From Lophium mytilinum (lineage: Eukaryota; Ascomycota; Dothideomycetes; Mytilinidiales; Mytilinidiaceae), in assembly GCA_010093605.1 (NCBI GenBank), contig MU004200.1:688155-752154 (forward strand): a DNA stretch of 64,000 nt, written 5' to 3'. Positions 21,682 to 33,398 of the stretch are shown here, piece after piece. Position 1 is the first letter of the stretch; every line of letters starts with the position of its first letter. Made by a program: the position numbers and the translations under genes. The notes beneath the pieces were generated by a model that worked only from the letters and a program-made list of their open reading frames with translations, ran no database searches and was not told the origin of the DNA.

Positions 21682-24005
21682 ATGCGCTTCGGTCGCTTTC
21701 TCGGCATGGGGTCCGGGAGCTCCAAGTCTGATGAGACAGCCACCCTTCAGCCTGCTGTCTCTGGAACCGCGAAATTCTTCAACAGCAACGACATTCCTAT
21801 TTCCAGAGGCGGCCCCATCAATTCCTATGCATTATCTCCAAATGCGATAGCACCTTCGATTCCCCACTCGCCCCAGGCCTTCACCCGCGGAGGAGATTCA
21901 GACTGGGACCCTCATACCCCCGGCGCCGAACTGCCCGCGCGAAAGAAGTCGAGTTTCCTACCATGGAGGAAGTCTTCCACCCCAAAAGTTTCGCAGGAAC
22001 CCATGACAGAATACTTCCCAGATCCACGTCCCTTTGTTGCCGATTCCCGCCCATTGTCTGTTGTCAATACCGGTTCGGAGGGGAACACCCCAGCTTCTTC
22101 TGTCTTCTCGCAAGCCAGTCCTGCATCGACCGTGGCAACCCCTCCGACGTCTCCACTCTCCCCCTTTGGTAGCATCCGACGAAAGCCAATAGGTTTACGG
22201 CCTACCGCTTCCTCCCCCAATTTGCTTGCATCGAATAGCTCCCGACCGTTCTTTTCAATCGCAAGAAATGCTCAGCACAAGTCCACTTTATCTTCACTTT
22301 TGGAGACTCCGGTACCTTCGATACCACGGCGAGGCTCTGATCTGGAGCCCGCTCAAATTACCTCGCTTTTTGGGGCTGATTCATCCTTAGAACAGTCTCG
22401 AGACCGGGTTCCTATTCCATTCGGGCCAAGCGGGTCAAATGCGGCAGCGTTGTCTAACAATGATCAACTACTATCCGACGCACGTCACGTTGTTGAAATG
22501 GAACACGACCTCGACCTCCTTATGGCATTATCGGAATCTATGGACAGATCAGGCCAAGGAAAGCAACCCGCAAGGTCACCATCACCAGCAGAGTCTTCAC
22601 ACTGGCGCAGTCCATCCCCTGCTCCATCAGACTCCAGCGATGACCTGGTCTTGTACAGAGGTAGGAACAATCCCCGAGGTCGAACTAGCAAGCAAGCCGT
22701 GAAAAGTAGGCGGCACATATCAACACAAGAAAAGTTAGATCGAGAGTTGGCGCAGGCAATCCAAAGAGAGGAAGAAGGGAGGGCTACGTCTTATGCATCA
22801 TCTTCCCGAACACGTCACGTTCCTGGCGCTTTCGATCCTCCGACATTCGCTTCATCTTCTTCGACATTCGCATCATCTTCATCAACATCGCCTCGCGAGC
22901 TACACTCAAATAATCCCTTCAGCCGAAAGAAATCACTCCATAGCGAGCCGTCAATCGATCTCCGGGATGTGCCGCTCAGCAAGGCGCCTTCTCCCCGTGC
23001 TCTAGATCCCGACGAGCTTCTAGCTAGGCAACTGCAGGAAGAGGAGAACCGGGGCGTACCCAAGCATGCTTCTCGTCCACAAGAAGACACCGATCTAGCT
23101 TTGGCTATCCAACTAGCAAATGAGGAAAATCAACGCTTGCGCGAACTTAATGCAGCACCTAAGAAAAGGGAGTGTGCAGTGTGCGCAGAAAGCTATCCTA
23201 TTCCGGATCTGCCCTCTCTCATGAATTGTGAGCACGAGCCGCAGGTTTGTAACGAGTGTTACCAAGGCTGGATTGCTTCGGAACTAAACAGCAAGAGTTG
23301 GAAAGAGATCAAGTGCCCAGAGGAGGGTTGCAAACAGATATTGTGCCACGCGGAGGTGCAAGAGTACGCTACATCGGAAGTATACGCGAAGTGAGCATCA
23401 TTCCCATCCCTTTATGACTTTGCTCGATTCTGATGGCATCTCCTAGATTCGACGCCCTCTCCGCCCGCGAAGCACTTAACGACGACCCGAACTTCCGATG
23501 GTGTCGTGGCCCTAACTGCAAATCCGGCCAGATACACGAAAGCGATGTTTCTGGCAACATATTCGTGTGCGTAGATTGTGGCTTTAAGGTCTGTACTGTC
23601 CACGAGGGCGTATGGCATGAAGGAGAAACATGTGAAGAGTACAACTATCGGACCAGTGGGCGGAAGAGAAGGACCAGAAGGCGCAAGAAGAAGCGTCTGC
23701 GGCGGAGATTGCCAAGATCACGAAGAAATGTCCGGGAAAGAAGGGGAAGTGTGGGTGGAATATTGAGAAGAATGATGGTTGCGATCACATGACTTGTAAG
23801 TTGATATTTCTACTCGTGTGCTCCATGCCAAAGGGATAAGTGCTAACATGATTGAAATGCAGGCACCAAGTGCAAGCACCAGTTCTGCTGGATCTGTATG
23901 GCCGACTACCAACCCATCCGGGACAAGGGAAACTCTGAGCATGGGACAGACTGTAAATACCATTCTAGCAAGCTGCCAACTCTGCCACCCGAGCAGGCTG
24001 CGTGA
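21682..24005 (+). CDS. RBR-type E3 ubiquitin ligase, one-base frame break
   Basis: RING-between-RING ligase that passes ubiquitin through a RING2 cysteine. Exons are 21682-23390, 23447-23795 and 23863-24005. A long Ser/Pro-rich N-terminus carries four acidic UIM-like helices at about 276-290, 353-367, 443-457 and 469-485 (for example DTDLALAIQLANEENQR). RING1 begins at C498 (ECAVCAESYPIPDLPSLMNC). The IBR has WCRGPNCKSGQIH and VCVDCGFKVC. RING2 has CPGKKGKCGWNIEKNDGCDH, with the probable catalytic Cys in DGC, ending KHQFCWICMADY. The exons sum to 2201 nt, one base short. Between YNYRTSG and AEEKDQKAQEE (near 23655-23675) the frame changes in a G/A-rich run, and no intron fits. A missing base in the assembly is likely; otherwise RING2 would be lost. 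Corrected length is about 733 aa. Confidence 0.85.
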
Positions 24006-24456
24006 TAGAGACACTTGATATCCACTTCTATACTAAGATCAAGAATCTTCAATCTTTTCCATCACATTTATCAGTCTACCAGATGATGAGAACCGTTGTT
24101 AGAACACAAACTCTCGCGTAGCCAGTATACCAGTGCAAACCCATCGAAGGACCACGCACTCCTCGCGCTCCACACGATAGACACTTCAGCTGCAGCTGCA
24201 GCACTGCGATCGATACAATGACCAACGCACTCAAGACGTCCTTCTTTGAACCCACAGGATCGTTAGTGGCCAATAGATGTAGAGCATGGACGATGCCGCG
24301 GAATCGAACTTCAAAAGCTTGTGCTACGTGGGCGCATGCAAGGGCGGTTCCACAGCTTTCACTGAAATCTCTTCGACACGAAAAGCAAGATCCAAACGCC
24401 GGACTTCCTCTCCCCAACCTCTACACTCGACGAGTCCCGCAAAGCTCACTGCCACG
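24006..24456. other. Spacer between RBR ligase and DUF4267-like gene
   Basis: 3' flank of the RBR gene and 5' flank of the next gene. A CAGCTG(CAG) run lies near 24188-24203. No gene is seen. Confidence 0.4.
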
Positions 24457-24801
24457 ATGTCTTCCCGCATCAAACACCAATCCCAATCAATCATCTACGG
24501 CCTCTCGCTCGCCAGCATCGCTTATGGCACCTACATACTAGTCAACCCCTTCAGCCTCGCCTCCACTTGGGGCGTGCCTGAGCTCGCCGACCGCCCTACT
24601 TTTCGAGCCATCGGCGTGCGCAATGTTGTGTTTGGAGTATGGATGTGGAAGATGTGCGCGGCAAGGAAAGAAACTGAGATTACGAGTATGCTGTTTTGTA
24701 TACCGTTTACTCGGATCATAGATTGGTGGGTTATGAGCGGGTATGCGGCGGAGTTGGGGAGACGGTTGGTGTTGACTTCGGGGCCGGTGATCTTTGGGTG
24801 A
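24457..24801 (+). CDS. Small membrane protein, DUF4267-like
   Basis: 114 aa, single exon from ATG 24457. Hydrophobic segments: IIYGLSLASIAYGTYILV near the N-terminus, then FRAIGVRNVVFGVWMWKM and SMLFCIPFTRIIDWWVM. The pattern of an N-terminal helix, an AIGVRN block and a final helix followed by polar residues resembles DUF4267 proteins, small fungal and bacterial membrane proteins of unknown role. Conserved Asn and Arg in GVRN support this. The frame is open further upstream without ATG. No introns are needed. Nothing in the neighbourhood suggests a pathway. Confidence 0.7.
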   Translation: MSSRIKHQSQSIIYGLSLASIAYGTYILVNPFSLASTWGVPELADRPTFRAIGVRNVVFGVWMWKMCAARKETEITSMLFCIPFTRIIDWWVMSGYAAELGRRLVLTSGPVIFG

Positions 24802-25047
24802 TGGGATATGGATTATGGGAGGTAGGAGGTAGGGGAGGGAATGAGAAGCCTTTCAAAAAGAAGAACGGGAGGGTTGAAATCTACGATGAGTGGGTGGGAG
24901 GAGCTTAGTTGGAGTTGGCTTTTGGGATGTTTTACGTCTGCTTGGAAGTATGATATCTCTTGTTCGGAAGTAGTAGGGTCTTTTACAGTGCTGGGTAAAA
25001 TAGTCGCCGACTGTAAATGAGTCTATACAGAAAGGCAGCTACTATGA

Positions 25048-25887
25048 ACAATCAATGCTACCACTCCTCATTCCCTGAAGCTGACGAATTGCGACGGAGT
25101 GGTGACTTTCATCTTCGCGCTTGCGGCCTCTTTCCGTCAGGCGGGACGTCAACTTAAAGTCCTTACTGTCCGGAACGGCAATACAAGATCATGGAAAAAT
25201 GTAGGTCTTAATGCCACTCTAGACTCGTTGCTATCCTCATTTACGTGCTTGGAGGAACTCGGGTTCGATAATTTCCTCCAAGAGTCGCTTAATTGGGAAG
25301 AAAGCTTTCAGTTGCACCGGGAGAGCTTGAAAAGCCTCCTCATCACATGCGATTTCACGGGGTTGATACTAGATCCCTGGTCGGCCGATTTCGCGGAGAA
25401 GGTCCTGGACAAATGTCCGCACATGGAGCAGTTTGCAATTGCTCTTGCTGATACTATTATGCACCACCCCTCCGATTTCCCAGACGCACCCGACGGCAGC
25501 CTCTACAAAATGTTTGATGTTGTTGCAGCAGCCCCGAGCGTTCGTGTCCTTCGCCTTTTATGCGGAGACGATCGAGACCGGACCGCAAAAGCTGGATTCA
25601 AGGCGCAGACCTTCGTAACGCAAGTTCTAAGACGTCTTGTGGATAAGGGGTCTAAAGTGAGGGTATTTGTAATCTCCCCAATGTCTTGTTGTAAGCGGGA
25701 CCAACGCGATGTCTATGGGCACTACTACTACAAACGCGGAATCGCAGAGGTCTCACTCAACAGCGAGAGACTCGTCGACGTGGGTCAAATTCGGGCGGCG
25801 TGTCTAGCAGATATTCCCGACGCTACAATTACGAGATCGTTTTGGTTCAGGCGACATGTGCTAACTGGATCAGCTAGCGTAGCTTGA
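25048..25887 (+). pseudogene. 5'-truncated F-box/LRR-like gene remnant
   Basis: The frame is open from a stop at 25045-25047 to TGA 25887 but has no ATG near its start; the first internal methionines lie well inside. The protein has leucine-rich repeat-like strings (RQLKVLTVRNG, LEELGFDNFL, HRESLKSLLITCDF) and VRVLRLLCGDD, as in the C-terminal halves of fungal F-box/LRR proteins. The expected F-box part of 200 or more residues would have to fit in the 246 bp after the DUF4267-like gene and is absent. So this is probably a decayed or rearranged copy. A short missed 5' exon cannot be excluded. Confidence 0.5.
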
Positions 25888-25948
25888 CCAACTGTAGAAG
25901 GAACTGTAATGTTCCAGCTCTGCAAACAAGGGGTCCAGGCCAGTGGCC

Positions 25949-26158
25949 ATGCTTGTGTATGCAAGCCTACTAGAGAAAATAGAGAGCCCCGATAACTTTA
26001 GAAGGGCTGGACTTGTCGATTTAGCATGCTACAGCCTCTGTGGAATTCCTAAACCAAGCGACAGTTATGGAGTGAGCGAGCATGATCAGCTCCCCCCAAG
26101 CCCTTCAGACTGGGAAACTCGGATAAAGCCGGGGCACTGGGAGACGAAAGAGTGGTAA
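25949..26158 (+). pseudogene. Possible C-terminal relic of a HET-like gene
   Basis: 69 codons. FRRAGLVDLACYS and the ending RIKPGHWETKEW resemble the C-terminal tails of some heterokaryon-incompatibility (HET-domain) proteins, but no HET core precedes them. It sits just after the F-box/LRR remnant and may be part of the same decayed region. Weak evidence. Confidence 0.2.
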
Positions 26159-28166
26159 AGAGATCTTTGGTCGCGAGGTATACTAAAACTGTTCTAGACC
26201 AATAGTCTTCCTTATTGAAGGTGGGACCCCGCAGTCATACCGGTGAGAGAATATCTCTACCAGTGCTGGTGGAAGGCGAGATGATGTGATACCGATAGGG
26301 CTTACTATGCACGCATCAGAAATGCCGAGTATTACCCCCGAAATAGCCTTGAACTCTGGGCTTAAGGTTCAAGCCAATGGCTTCGGAAGATAGGCCGCAC
26401 ACCGGGCCGTATCTTTGGCTATATATCGCGGCACGGCGCGAAATTGACGGGTGCGGGAGCTCGGGAGCGGGATTGAGTCCGCGGTGGCCCAATAGGTTGC
26501 CCGCACAAGAAAGGGAGCTACGAATGTGGGAGAAACCTTAATGGAAACCTTGAATTCTGGTTGGCTCTGGGAGGATCTCGTTGAGTGGTGGATCTCATGA
26601 GACAATAAGAGGATGGGCTCTTGAGCGGGAGGAAAGGGTTCAGAGAAAGGAGCTGATCTCAAGTTTAAGTCTAGGTGGATTACAGTCCGAGCTTACTTAA
26701 GTTTTGGAAAGCCCGGGAAGGATAAAGGGGTTCAGTCTCTCGACGGGTAAGCACGTGACGTTCACGTGATGCTGAATAATCTCCTATCACGGCACGGCAC
26801 ACCTGCCTTCCAAAGGCGGGATGCCAGAAGAAGGAAACGAAGAAAGGGCCTACCCGGCCCGGTCCACAAGCGTTCAAGTTTCCGATGCTTGACCCCAGCG
26901 CTGCCCATGTCAGGATCTGATTCAGATTCCTTACACACACATAAGCGATGCGCCCGGGGGTCCCTAAACTACCCCTCAATATGTTTTTCACCCTTGTAAG
27001 GGCGATACTTCGACGATGATGGGGAAGTTCGTACGTGCCACAGTAGTCGTCGGTAGCGCTGGTGACACTTTGTGAGATAATCCTCACTAGCCAGCTTGAG
27101 AAGAACTTGAAACACGATCGTTGAGGTCACAGATCGGCGTATCCGGGAAGCGCAAAAGAGGTTCACATGTTGTACAGCCAGCCACCAACAGCAGAATCCA
27201 TGTAAGCGCGTGGATAGGAAAATATGGTGTCAGGCTTGGATGACAAGTCGGGGGCTCCGATGTTTCCATCCCCGGGTTTTGGAAGAGACCTGCTGGACGG
27301 CTACATGGATTGAGGCTATGAAGTCGAGTGGGGTGATAGAGCGAGGCATAGGTTGAAGATACGGCCGACGATCGCACCTTGACGATCTGCTGGTGTTGAA
27401 GTCGCACACGCGTACCACCGACTCCTAGCCCGACTTCGTATCAGCAACGCTACCGCAAAGTAGAAGGTCACGATGAGGCCAAGATGATGGACCCGTGCGT
27501 GCAACTCAAAGCCCGCGCCGAGGAGCAAATACGAGCGTCGTGCTCCCGCGAAGAGGGTGTTATGTTCGCGTCGATTCCCATTACCGGTATAGGATCATTA
27601 AGCAAGCCGTCGACCGGGTCCTGGGAGCGAGGAATGAGTGCGAAAGGATTGTGTTGTTCAAGCGTGAAGGATGCCAACCCAGCGACCATCAGGTCGAGAA
27701 GCGCCGAATGCCCTCACCACGCGCGGGCCGCCTCTCGCATGGAATCCCCCGCATGCTCCCCTGAACAACGTGCAGCCTTACCACATGCCTTTCTGGCATC
27801 ACCACCGGCTTGTCACCCTTCTTCGTTCGAGATGGCGTCAAGCATGCTTCATCCCTGCCGAGTATGCGCCGCACAGTCAGAGTCCTGCCATTCACGGGCT
27901 GCGGATCGTGGCCCCCTACGCCCCTGCCGCCGCCTTCAGCAGCGCCAGAAGATCATATCGGCCCACGCGAGCTCGTGTGCACACTGTGGATACTAAATCT
28001 GCGGGGCGCCAGCGGTGCCATGCATACATAGATCGTTCTAACTTTCGCACTGCGCCCGGGCAGGCTAGACGTCCATCTACATCGCCTGGCCCGAGACATA
28101 TACATCGTCTTCTCCGCGTGCTTTTGCTCGGCGTCGAGGTTTTCTCCAGCTGTCCTACCCGCAGTC
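26159..28166. other. Gene-poor stretch before the GPCR gene
   Basis: About 2 kb with several 60-170 codon frames on both strands, none recognisable. Two CACGTG E-boxes, 26752-26757 and 26763-26768, form a near-palindromic pair. It may contain the GPCR 5' UTR (last few hundred bases) and decayed sequence. Confidence 0.35.
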
Positions 28167-29490
28167 ATGACTAAGGCCGGCTCTCTCGATGCTGTCTCGT
28201 CCTCGCTCGATCCCATTCCCCACCACATCCGGCTCTGGCTGAAGGCAGTGTCGGCCCTTGGCTTCCTTTCGTTCTTTGCGTCTCTGTCTCTGTTCTCTAT
28301 TCTCTTATATCGAGTCGTCCGATGGCATATCAAGGCGAAACGGAGCAGCCAGTTTGTCATTCTTATTCTCAACCTCGTTTTCGCCGATATCCAGCAGTCC
28401 ATCGCCTTCCTACTCAACACCGAATGGCTTCGACTGAATAAGATTGCCGTGGGAACGCGAATATGCTGGGCTCAGGGTTGGTTTGTCTCCACGGGGGATC
28501 TTGCTAGTGGGGTTATGTGCTTTGCTATCGGAATCCACACCCTGGCGTCAGTGATACTGAACTACCGGTTGAGCACCCGCTACTTCATTGCGACGATTGT
28601 CTTCCTATGGGCTTTCGTCTATACTATGGCTCTCATTGGCGTCGGGCTCCATCCGTACGATCTCTATGTCCGCGCAGGAGCATGGGTAAGCAGTCATTTA
28701 CCCCCTTCGATATCTGTCACTGACTCGCCGATCATAGTGTTGGGTCCACCACGACTTCACTTTGGTCAGAGTAAGCATATTCCTCCCACACATCTCCAGC
28801 AACCGACATTTCTGACACCCCCAGCTCTGGACGCACTATTTCTGGATTTTCGTCTTCGAGTTCGGCGTCGTCGGCACCTATGCCACTATCTTCCTGATCC
28901 TCTTCCAACGCCTCCGCACAGGCTACTACAGCGCCGCGGAAGCCGACCACGTCAAGGCCATCTCCAAAATGATGATGGTATATCCCCTCGTGTACATCGT
29001 GTGCACATTGCCGCTCGCCTCGTCTCGTATGGCTAGTATGAGCAACCACAACCCATCCCTCGGCCGCCTTTGCTTCTCAGCTTGCATGATTACTTCGAAT
29101 GGCTGGCTCGACGTCCTTCTCTACACGTTCACCCGCCGCATCATGATCTTCTCCGATGTCCCACCGTCCGAGTCCGATGGTATGGACACGTTCAGCACAA
29201 TCTGGAGCAGCAAACGCTTCGGCGCCGCGACGGTCATTGAAGCAACGGGCCGCCCACGCCGGAGCAGAAGTCGCGCTGCAAGCCTCAACGGGAGCACGGA
29301 CGACTTATTCTGCGTTGGCGCGAAGGACATCAAGCTTGTCACGACGACTGCGGTTGTACACGAGCAGGCGCAGGATGCCGACTTTGATGAGATGGGCGGC
29401 GGGCAGCATAGGCTGCAATCGCTGACACCTGAGAAGCGATTTAGCGAGGAGAGCGGCCGAACTGGTCAGCTGCCACATATATCCGATTGA
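28167..29490 (+). CDS. Seven-transmembrane GPCR, Git3/GPR1-like
   Basis: Predicted G-protein-coupled receptor, 405 aa. Exons are 28167-28685, 28738-28770 (a 33-nt exon coding CWVHHDFTLVR) and 28825-29490. Helices: ALGFLSFFASLSLFSILLY, QFVILILNLVFADIQQSIAF, DLASGVMCFAIGIHTLASVI, YFIATIVFLWAFVYTMALIG, YFWIFVFEFGVVGTYATIFL, then after a loop MMVYPLVYIVCTLPLA and CFSACMITSNGWLDVLLYTF. The N-terminus is short, the third intracellular loop is modest and the C-tail of about 120 residues is polar with acidic stretches. The order and the YPLVYIV helix fit the Git3-type nutrient-sensing class; the class call is tentative. Without the two introns the frame hits unrelated sequence. The ligand is unknown. 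Confidence 0.8.
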
Positions 29491-31508
29491 TGAGCGCTGG
29501 TAATGGATGATTCCAATAACTAGCAGGCCCTGGGGAGTCACGGCCCGTACTTGATGGTCAACCAGTTGAGTGAGACGAAGATATATGGGATAAAGGAGCA
29601 TCACGGCAAAATATCACGATTGGCCACCTTTATCTTGCCCCGAACTAGGACCTCATCCTTCTCGACTCGGAATCGGATTGCTACCCAGACGTCGGAACGC
29701 CACCTACCTCCAGCCCTCACTAAGGATCAGCATGATGGAACAGAAGCCAATCGACACCACTCGGCCATCTCTATCTTTCAGACGAGATCAGAACAGAATT
29801 CTGTGCGTCACAAGCGATGTTACGATTTATTAAACCCCCCGAGGAAAACAAGGTGGCTGAGATATCTTCTGCAACCCACTTCAGCCATGTTAGTCCGATT
29901 CTCTTATAGCTACGGGATTCAACATCCCAACTTCGAGAGGCGTCTCCCATAGGTATCTCGAAATACTTCAGCCATGTATAGTGGCTATCATAGAAAGCTC
30001 CTTCGGCTCTGACTGCATGCTTCTTTGAAGGACACCCCTACGAACCGTTGATACCAGCAATGAATCCAGTCGATGCATCCAGTCGATGCAAGGCACACCA
30101 AAGCACTCGGCTCGGAACCGTAGCGAAATGAAAGCTATCTCATTTCCGAAGTCACGGTTTGTACAAATTCGCTGAGAAATTCGGAACGCTTGCGAGAAGG
30201 AGGGACTCCCTTGTGATCACATGATCATGGACAAGATCATGCGGGTGCTGAGCGAACCCCCGCTTAGGGGTGACATTTGGCTTTAAAAGCTCTGCGAGGG
30301 TTTCCATATTTCTTATTACTCCGGCTTGGGGGATCATAGAGCGAGAGTGTGCATAACATGTTGTGCCTCACCTTCATGGAGTTGGCGGAGGATTTTGGGG
30401 TTTCAAACGGGCATGTTGCACGCTTAAGACGGCAAATTGATCGTTTCCGGTACCTATAGTTGATAGAGAGTGCTGACTTTCGTCGCCATATACAAATTAT
30501 ACCTCCATCTCAACTTGCCCATTCTCTGCGTCACTGACGGCTTGATGGATGAGAAGAAAAATAACTGATTGATGATGCAGGTCACCAGAGCCCGATCGTT
30601 TCGAAGCAGGTTCATCGCCCTCTTTTCCTTCTTCTTTTTGCGCCCTTCAAAACGTCGCCGTCGCGGAGATGTTGATCCTAAAGCGCAACAACTCCCTCCA
30701 CCCCTTCGGCTCCATATGAAATGCTCTCTCGTGGAGGTCTTATTCATACCGCATGGATACCGCTCCATGTGACATAAGGGGGTGGGCGGCGCAAGCACCT
30801 GAACTGGACATAACTTAGCTCTAGGCCGCCTTCCTCCAGACTACCTCCAACAGCCTTTGCATTCGGTTTACTATTATAAAGGTGTCGTAAGAGAGTTATA
30901 TTCTCTACCGCGCACAACTAGCTCACGCCGAAGCTTCCGAACCCGGGAGAGAGCGGTCGATTGCTGACGTGAACTGTCAATGAGGTGGAAAGAGGCACAG
31001 TAATGCGGCGAGGCGACCGTGGACAATGCCCTCCTGCACCTCCGGCACCACCAATTATAGTAGAGCCTCTTCTGATAATGTCGTAGACACTAGTTCTAGT
31101 ATTAAGCTAAAATATGGGACTGTCATTCATGCCTATTCAGGTGGCTGCGGTGAAGATAAACGTGATCTTCACGTGATTTTCATGTGACCTTTGCCCTGCG
31201 CAACCTTGAGGACGGGTCTTCGGCAATGTGGATCGTTCTCTACACTATATCGTGTTTCAACTTACTCGGGTAGTGCTGTATACATTCTCTCAACCAGAAT
31301 ATGTAATTAGTGGATGTTCTGACGTTGTTGAGGCCTGAACGTGATCTACTACACCGCGTATGGAAATCCATCACATCCCTCCTACTCCTTACTTCCTAGC
31401 AATGAAATTCTGGCCGCGGCTCCATGAGTGCTTAAAGCACAACACGAGCGAAGTTGCCCTACTGAGGCCGTGAAGGATTTAACCATTCTACTCAGCTTTT
31501 CCACTATC
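29491..31508. other. Intergenic region, GPCR to Zn2Cys6 regulator
   Basis: About 2 kb without a supported gene. A cluster of CACGTG-type sites lies at 31160-31187 (one perfect TCACGTGA at 31169-31176). A short direct duplication of CCAGTCGATGCA occurs near 30065-30090. Probably the regulator's promoter. Confidence 0.4.
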
Positions 31509-33248
31509 ATGACGCCTCGCCAATCCGGTCCCGAAGCATGCCACAACTGCCGGCGCCGGCGCTTGAAATGCGACCGATCTCTCCCGCAGTGTCTGAAATG
31601 TATTAAGAGAGGTCAAGAATGCCTGGGCTATCAGCGCCTGTTTCGCTGGGATCAGGGCGTTGCAAGTCGTGGGAAAATGGCTGGTATGACGTTCGATGAG
31701 ATGGCGAAGGATCGAGCGAGACACAAAAACTCAAATCCGCAAGCACTCTGCCCTACCAGCCTTTCGGATGAACAGTTTGCACGTGAGAATATTGAAGTCT
31801 CGCCGCTTAGGTTCTTGGCGGATCCTCTAATTCAAGACGTAAATCATGCTTCGAGGAAGTATCTTTTTTACTGTGAGCTACCTTCGCTCTCTCACCCAGT
31901 CTGTATCTCTAAACTACGTTCGTCTTGTAGTTGCTAGTGATGTCTGCAGAGACCTCGTTCTCTACGACATTCCCGAAAACAACCCTTTCCGCGAGCTCAT
32001 TCCCTTAACGCACAAGCATCCAGTCCTCCTTCAAATCATCATCGCCAACTCTGCACTACATATGTCAAATGCATGCCAGAAATCCTCGGCCTCAGACACC
32101 GCGGCTTTTCCCCTTGGCCCTCGCACGAGCCTGTTGGGCTCTCCATGCTCGAGTTCGTCTGTAATACGACAAACGACATCTTACAATGATGCACTTGCAG
32201 CTAAGCAGCAGGCTCTTAGGTTACTGGCATCCGCTCTCACCAGCATAGCTTCAGTGGACACCGATGTAATCCTGGCCGTGGTGCTCCTTTTCATCGAATG
32301 TGAGCTTATTGACTCAGGGCGAGATAACTGGAGATATCACACCAATGGAGCAAAAACGATCATCGAGAGAGTGTGTGGACCAAATGTATCGACGCAGACC
32401 GCCATGAGCCCGTTGCGTAGCTGCCTGATCTCAAATTGTTTGGTGTATGTGGCCTCTTCGAATCAAAACACATTTTCATCCACACTGACCTGATATATGC
32501 CAGGTTCGACATTCTTGGCTCAACGCTGGCAAGCTCGACTGGTCTCGTATCCAGTGATACGTTTTCAGCTGGCGCTATATCGCTGCTGCACGACGCAGAA
32601 GGCAACCACTGCTCTTCATTTCCCGTTATCCTCCTCCAGCTAATTCGCGATGGAGCTCAATTATCCCAATCCAATCACCCATCATCACCTCTATACCCTT
32701 CGACCGTCTCCAAACAGCAACAAGCTCTCCTCCTTCTCTACACTGCGCAATCCTTCAACCCGCTCACCTGGGCTACAAACATCCAAGCGCGCTCACCCGC
32801 CACCGACCTCTTGCACCGCACACACGTCGCTTCCGCACACCGCGCAGCCGTGTGCATCTATCTCTCTCGCGTCCTGCTCTCTCTTCACCCCACCATTCAA
32901 CTCTCCTATGACGTTGAATCCCTAGTGGAAGATATCATAACTCACCTCTCATTCATCTGCCCCAGTGACCCCCTATTCACAGCAACAACGTGGCCGGCTT
33001 TCATTGCGGGAGCAGAAACGCATGATCACGCGAGGCAGGAGTTGGTAGCCACAAGATTTCAAGAGCTGTGGGAGGTTGAGCCGTGGGGACTCATAAGAGG
33101 AGCGCTGGGGGTGCTGGAAAGGATTTGGGCGGGGAGGAGGAGTGGGGTGGTGGTGGATGGAGACGGAAATCCAGTGAAGGGGGAGAAGAGACACGGGGAC
33201 TGGATTGGGGAACTGAGAGGGAGGGGGGTGGATTGGCTTATCTTATGA
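31509..33248 (+). CDS. Zn2Cys6 transcription factor (Fungal_trans_2-like)
   Basis: Binuclear zinc-cluster regulator, 540 aa. Exons are 31509-31872, 31931-32444 and 32504-33248. The zinc cluster is CHNCRRRRLKCDRSLPQC followed by LKCIKRGQEC, giving C11-x2-C14-x6-C21-x6-C28-x2-C31-x6-C38. The rest is the usual helical middle-homology part: NPFRELIPLTHKHPVLLQII, then LAVVLLFIECELIDSG and WRYHTNGAKTIIERV, as in the Fungal_trans_2 family. ATG 31509 directly precedes the cluster; the frame is open upstream without ATG. It converges on an MFS transporter gene with 150 bp between stops, an arrangement often seen for a regulator and the transporter it controls, but no target site was identified. No biosynthetic genes are adjacent. 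Confidence 0.9.
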
Positions 33249-33398
33249 TATACAGTGTAGTACGTTCACCGCGTCGGATTTTCATGTGTGATGCTGCGTT
33301 GGATCATAAACTCTGATTTTCTACTTAGCATCCCTCATGTATATGCTCGATACTCTATGATCATCTTCTACAGATCTGTAAACTGTCCAAAAAACCTC

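Noticed and set aside
23433-23792. Basic Arg/Lys tail as the true end of the RBR protein
   Set aside because: The run RRKKKRLRRRLPRSRR appears only because of the one-base frame change. The other frame of the same DNA codes the conserved helix and RING2.
26159-28166. A Pth11-like or other membrane protein gene on the minus strand
   Set aside because: A hydrophobic run near 27420-27500 suggested one helix, but I could not link it to other exons or to a family, so no gene is called.
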